Shown here: piece by piece, positions 6,793 to 8,327 of the stretch
Numbering within the stretch: the first letter of the stretch is position 1
Layout: every line of letters begins with the position of its first letter
NCBI GenBank assembly: GCA_946479535.1
Contig: CAMLGP010000092.1
Span: 1 to 8,327 of the forward strand
Direction: 5' to 3'
Length of the DNA stretch: 8,327 nt
Source: an uncultured Bacteroidota bacterium
GTDB taxonomy: Bacteria; Bacteroidota; Bacteroidia; Chitinophagales; Chitinophagaceae
Notes under the pieces: model-generated
Databases searched by the model: none
Told to the model about the DNA's origin: nothing
What the model saw: only the letters and a program-made list of their open reading frames with translations
Position numbers and translations under genes: made by a program

Positions 6793-6834
6793 ATTTATTT
6801 CTCAGATCATTTCACAGACCTTGTATTAATAATT

Positions 6835-7557
6835 ATGGGACGCATATTTGAAGTTAGAAAAGCCTCCATGTTTGCCCGCTGGGACCGGATGGCCAAGCAG
6901 TTCACCCGCATCGGGAAAGAAATCGTGATTGCAGTTAAAGCGGGTGGGCCTGACCCTAATACCAATGCCGCCCTGCGCCGCTGTTTCCAGAATGCCCGCA
7001 GTGTGGGAATGCCGAAGGACCGTGTAGAAGCCGCCATTAAAAGGGCACAGGGCAAGGAAATGACCAACTATGATGAGATCCTGTATGAAGGATATGGCCC
7101 ACATGGAGTAGCAGTACTGGTGGAAACCGCTACGGACAACCATGTGCGTACTGTAGCCAATATCAAATCTCTATTCAACAAGGGCGGCGGTACACTTGGG
7201 AATAGCGGCAGTGTTGCCTTTCAATTCAAGAAGATGGGCGTTTTCAAATTAAAGCCCGAAGGTTTGAACTCTGATGATCTTGAACTGGAGTTGATTGATT
7301 TTGGTCTTGAAGAGTTAGGGGAAGGAACTGGTGAAAATAACGAACCTGTACTGGTGATCCGCGTTGGCTTTACTGATTTCGGCAATATGCAAAAAGCGCT
7401 TGAAGAAAAAAATATTACTCCCATCAGTGCTGAACTGGAATGGATACCCTCTACCACTGTTCCTGTCAATGATGTTCAGGCCGAAGACGTGAGCAAGCTC
7501 ATTGAAAAACTGGAGCAGGATGATGACGTGCAGAAAGTATTCCATAATATGGGCTAA
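6835..7557 (+). CDS. yebC: YebC/PmpR/TACO1 family protein
   Basis: A 240-residue cytoplasmic protein with the full three-domain YebC architecture. The N-terminus, [16 protein letters not shown], replaces the MAGHSKWANIKHRK start of proteobacterial members and is the form I associate with Bacteroidota. The helical domain shows [18 protein letters not shown] (residues 37-54) and [13 protein letters not shown] (59-71). The central signature has [19 protein letters not shown] (84-102) and [17 protein letters not shown] (115-131). The C-terminal domain ends in [16 protein letters not shown] (224-239). The family was long annotated as transcriptional regulators; TACO1 and later bacterial work tie it to translation, including relief of ribosome stalling at proline-rich stretches. 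I chose the ATG at 6835 over the in-frame ATG at 6769 because homology begins there and the extra 22 codons would span the hairpin and the probable transcription start. It has its own promoter and converges with the next gene. Confidence 0.95.
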   Translation: MGRIFEVRKASMFARWDRMAKQFTRIGKEIVIAVKAGGPDPNTNAALRRCFQNARSVGMPKDRVEAAIKRAQGKEMTNYDEILYEGYGPHGVAVLVETATDNHVRTVANIKSLFNKGGGTLGNSGSVAFQFKKMGVFKLKPEGLNSDDLELELIDFGLEELGEGTGENNEPVLVIRVGFTDFGNMQKALEEKNITPISAELEWIPSTTVPVNDVQAEDVSKLIEKLEQDDDVQKVFHNMG

Positions 7558-7597
7558 AGACCAGCTTCTATTTTCTGAATCAAATGCATTCTTTCTC

Positions 7598-8327
7598 CTA
7601 CGGAGTACCTACTCCTAATGCGGTAGCAATTGCATCTATATTTTGCTGCACATTCAATACCGGCGGTCTTCCTCCTGTGAGTGTAATGGGTACTGCCCTT
7701 CTTGTAATATCTTTTCCTACGGTCCAGTAAGCATTGGCCCAATCTTGTGAAAGACTGTTTTCAAACATTGCCTTGAACTCATCCAGCGTGGTGCTTCTAT
7801 AATAAGTAAAATAATCCGCCAGCGCCAATGCAAATAAATATGGCATTGACGCACGGGAGGTAGTCCGGATATCATTCATGGTTATTCCATCCGGGATGGC
7901 CTCATTAGACAGGGCTTCAAACCATCTTGCATGAGCCGATGTGCTCACACGAAATAGTCTGCCATTACCGGAACGGAGCGCCTGAAAATATTTATTCATT
8001 CCCACCTTCAAAGCATACTCGGCACCAATCAATGCTATAATCTGTTCATTCTGCATTAGAAAGCGCGAAGGCATTTCTGCAAGCCGGTATACTCTGTAGT
8101 TCCTGAAGGTTGGATTTGAGTAAACTAACCCTGCACCCGGAGGATTTGTACTGCTTACCTGAGTATACACCCATTCAGACCGCGGAGGAAGATGATTGCT
8201 TGCTATTACAGCATCTGTGGGCGGCATTTCAATAACACAATAATCATTATTGGCAAACCATCTGCTCACCTGATTCCTGCTGATCCTGCTATAGATGTAC
8301 GTCATTGAATTGGCGATACCTTCACCA
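7598..8327 (-). CDS. Hypothetical protein, probably truncated by the right window edge
   Basis: I do not recognise this protein. The minus-strand frame is open from the TAG at 7600-7598 to the right edge. An ATG at 8305 would give 235 residues, but seven in-frame codons before it (GEGIANS) reach the edge with no stop, so the true start may lie outside. No signal peptide, lipobox or clear membrane helix is visible in what is present. It is rich in aromatics and Arg and poor in Lys (about 18 Arg to 4 Lys), unlike its Lys-rich neighbours. From the ATG, the first ~80 residues look loop-rich with PP and NP turns; residues ~80-190 look helical (for example MNDIRTTSRASMPYLFALALADYF); a short tail ends in GVGTP. 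Its 3' end is 40 nt from the convergent yebC, with no clear terminator between. Codon regularity and length make it a real gene; no function is proposed. Confidence 0.75.
   Translation of the reverse strand, partial: GEGIANSMTYIYSRISRNQVSRWFANNDYCVIEMPPTDAVIASNHLPPRSEWVYTQVSSTNPPGAGLVYSNPTFRNYRVYRLAEMPSRFLMQNEQIIALIGAEYALKVGMNKYFQALRSGNGRLFRVSTSAHARWFEALSNEAIPDGITMNDIRTTSRASMPYLFALALADYFTYYRSTTLDEFKAMFENSLSQDWANAYWTVGKDITRRAVPITLTGGRPPVLNVQQNIDAIATALGVGTP

Noticed and set aside
6769..6834. An upstream in-frame ATG that would add 22 residues to YebC.
   Set aside because: The added residues match no YebC N-terminus, and the ATG lies inside the hairpin arm and near the likely transcription start.
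7558..7615. A terminator between the convergent yebC and the right-edge gene.
   Set aside because: The 40-nt gap has no stem of useful length. The nearby GGAGTA-CC-TACTCC (7602-7615) has a 2-nt loop and is inside coding sequence.

Overview
The window looks like chromosomal DNA from a member of the Bacteroidota, most likely a Chitinophagaceae-like genus. Four things point there: a DUF4254 gene paired with a family 9 glycosyltransferase, a YebC protein with the Bacteroidota-type N-terminus, no recognisable GGAGG-type Shine-Dalgarno sequence in front of any of the readable start codons, and an exact match to the Bacteroidota -7 promoter consensus (TAnnTTTG) upstream of yebC. The family level is an inference. 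I see no phage, plasmid, transposon, CRISPR array or RNA gene.

Layout. Positions 1-4894 are all minus strand. Read in the direction of transcription, they begin with a SDF-family dicarboxylate/amino acid symporter (4894-3653), a DedA membrane protein (3635-2901) and an MFS transporter (2899-1643). These three are spaced by 17 and 1 nt and look like one operon. After an AT-rich inverted repeat (1585-1636) come a DUF4254 protein (1572-967) and a GT9 heptosyltransferase-like protein that starts at a TTG and runs off the left edge (963-1). These last two lie in the same reading frame, separated only by TAA-AAC. A 191-bp divergent intergenic region (4895-5085), rich in inverted repeats, separates the symporter from a plus-strand APC amino acid permease (5086-6726). 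A promoter-plus-hairpin element (6754-6792) then leads into yebC (6835-7557). The last gene (7598-8327, minus strand, convergent with yebC) is unrecognised and probably runs off the right edge.

How the genes fit together. Four of the seven genes are polytopic inner-membrane proteins. Three are secondary transporters likely to take up small metabolites (acidic amino acids or C4-dicarboxylates, an unknown MFS substrate, and amino acids). The fourth, DedA, belongs to a family linked to flipping of lipid carriers and membrane homeostasis. The DUF4254/GT9 pair points to assembly of surface glycan or LPS core. YebC is a translation or regulatory housekeeping protein. No complete new system is evident. 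The points most worth checking are the single-stop DUF4254/GT9 junction, the overlapping hairpins in the divergent regulatory region, the promoter that abuts a perfect hairpin upstream of yebC, and the unrecognised gene at the right edge.
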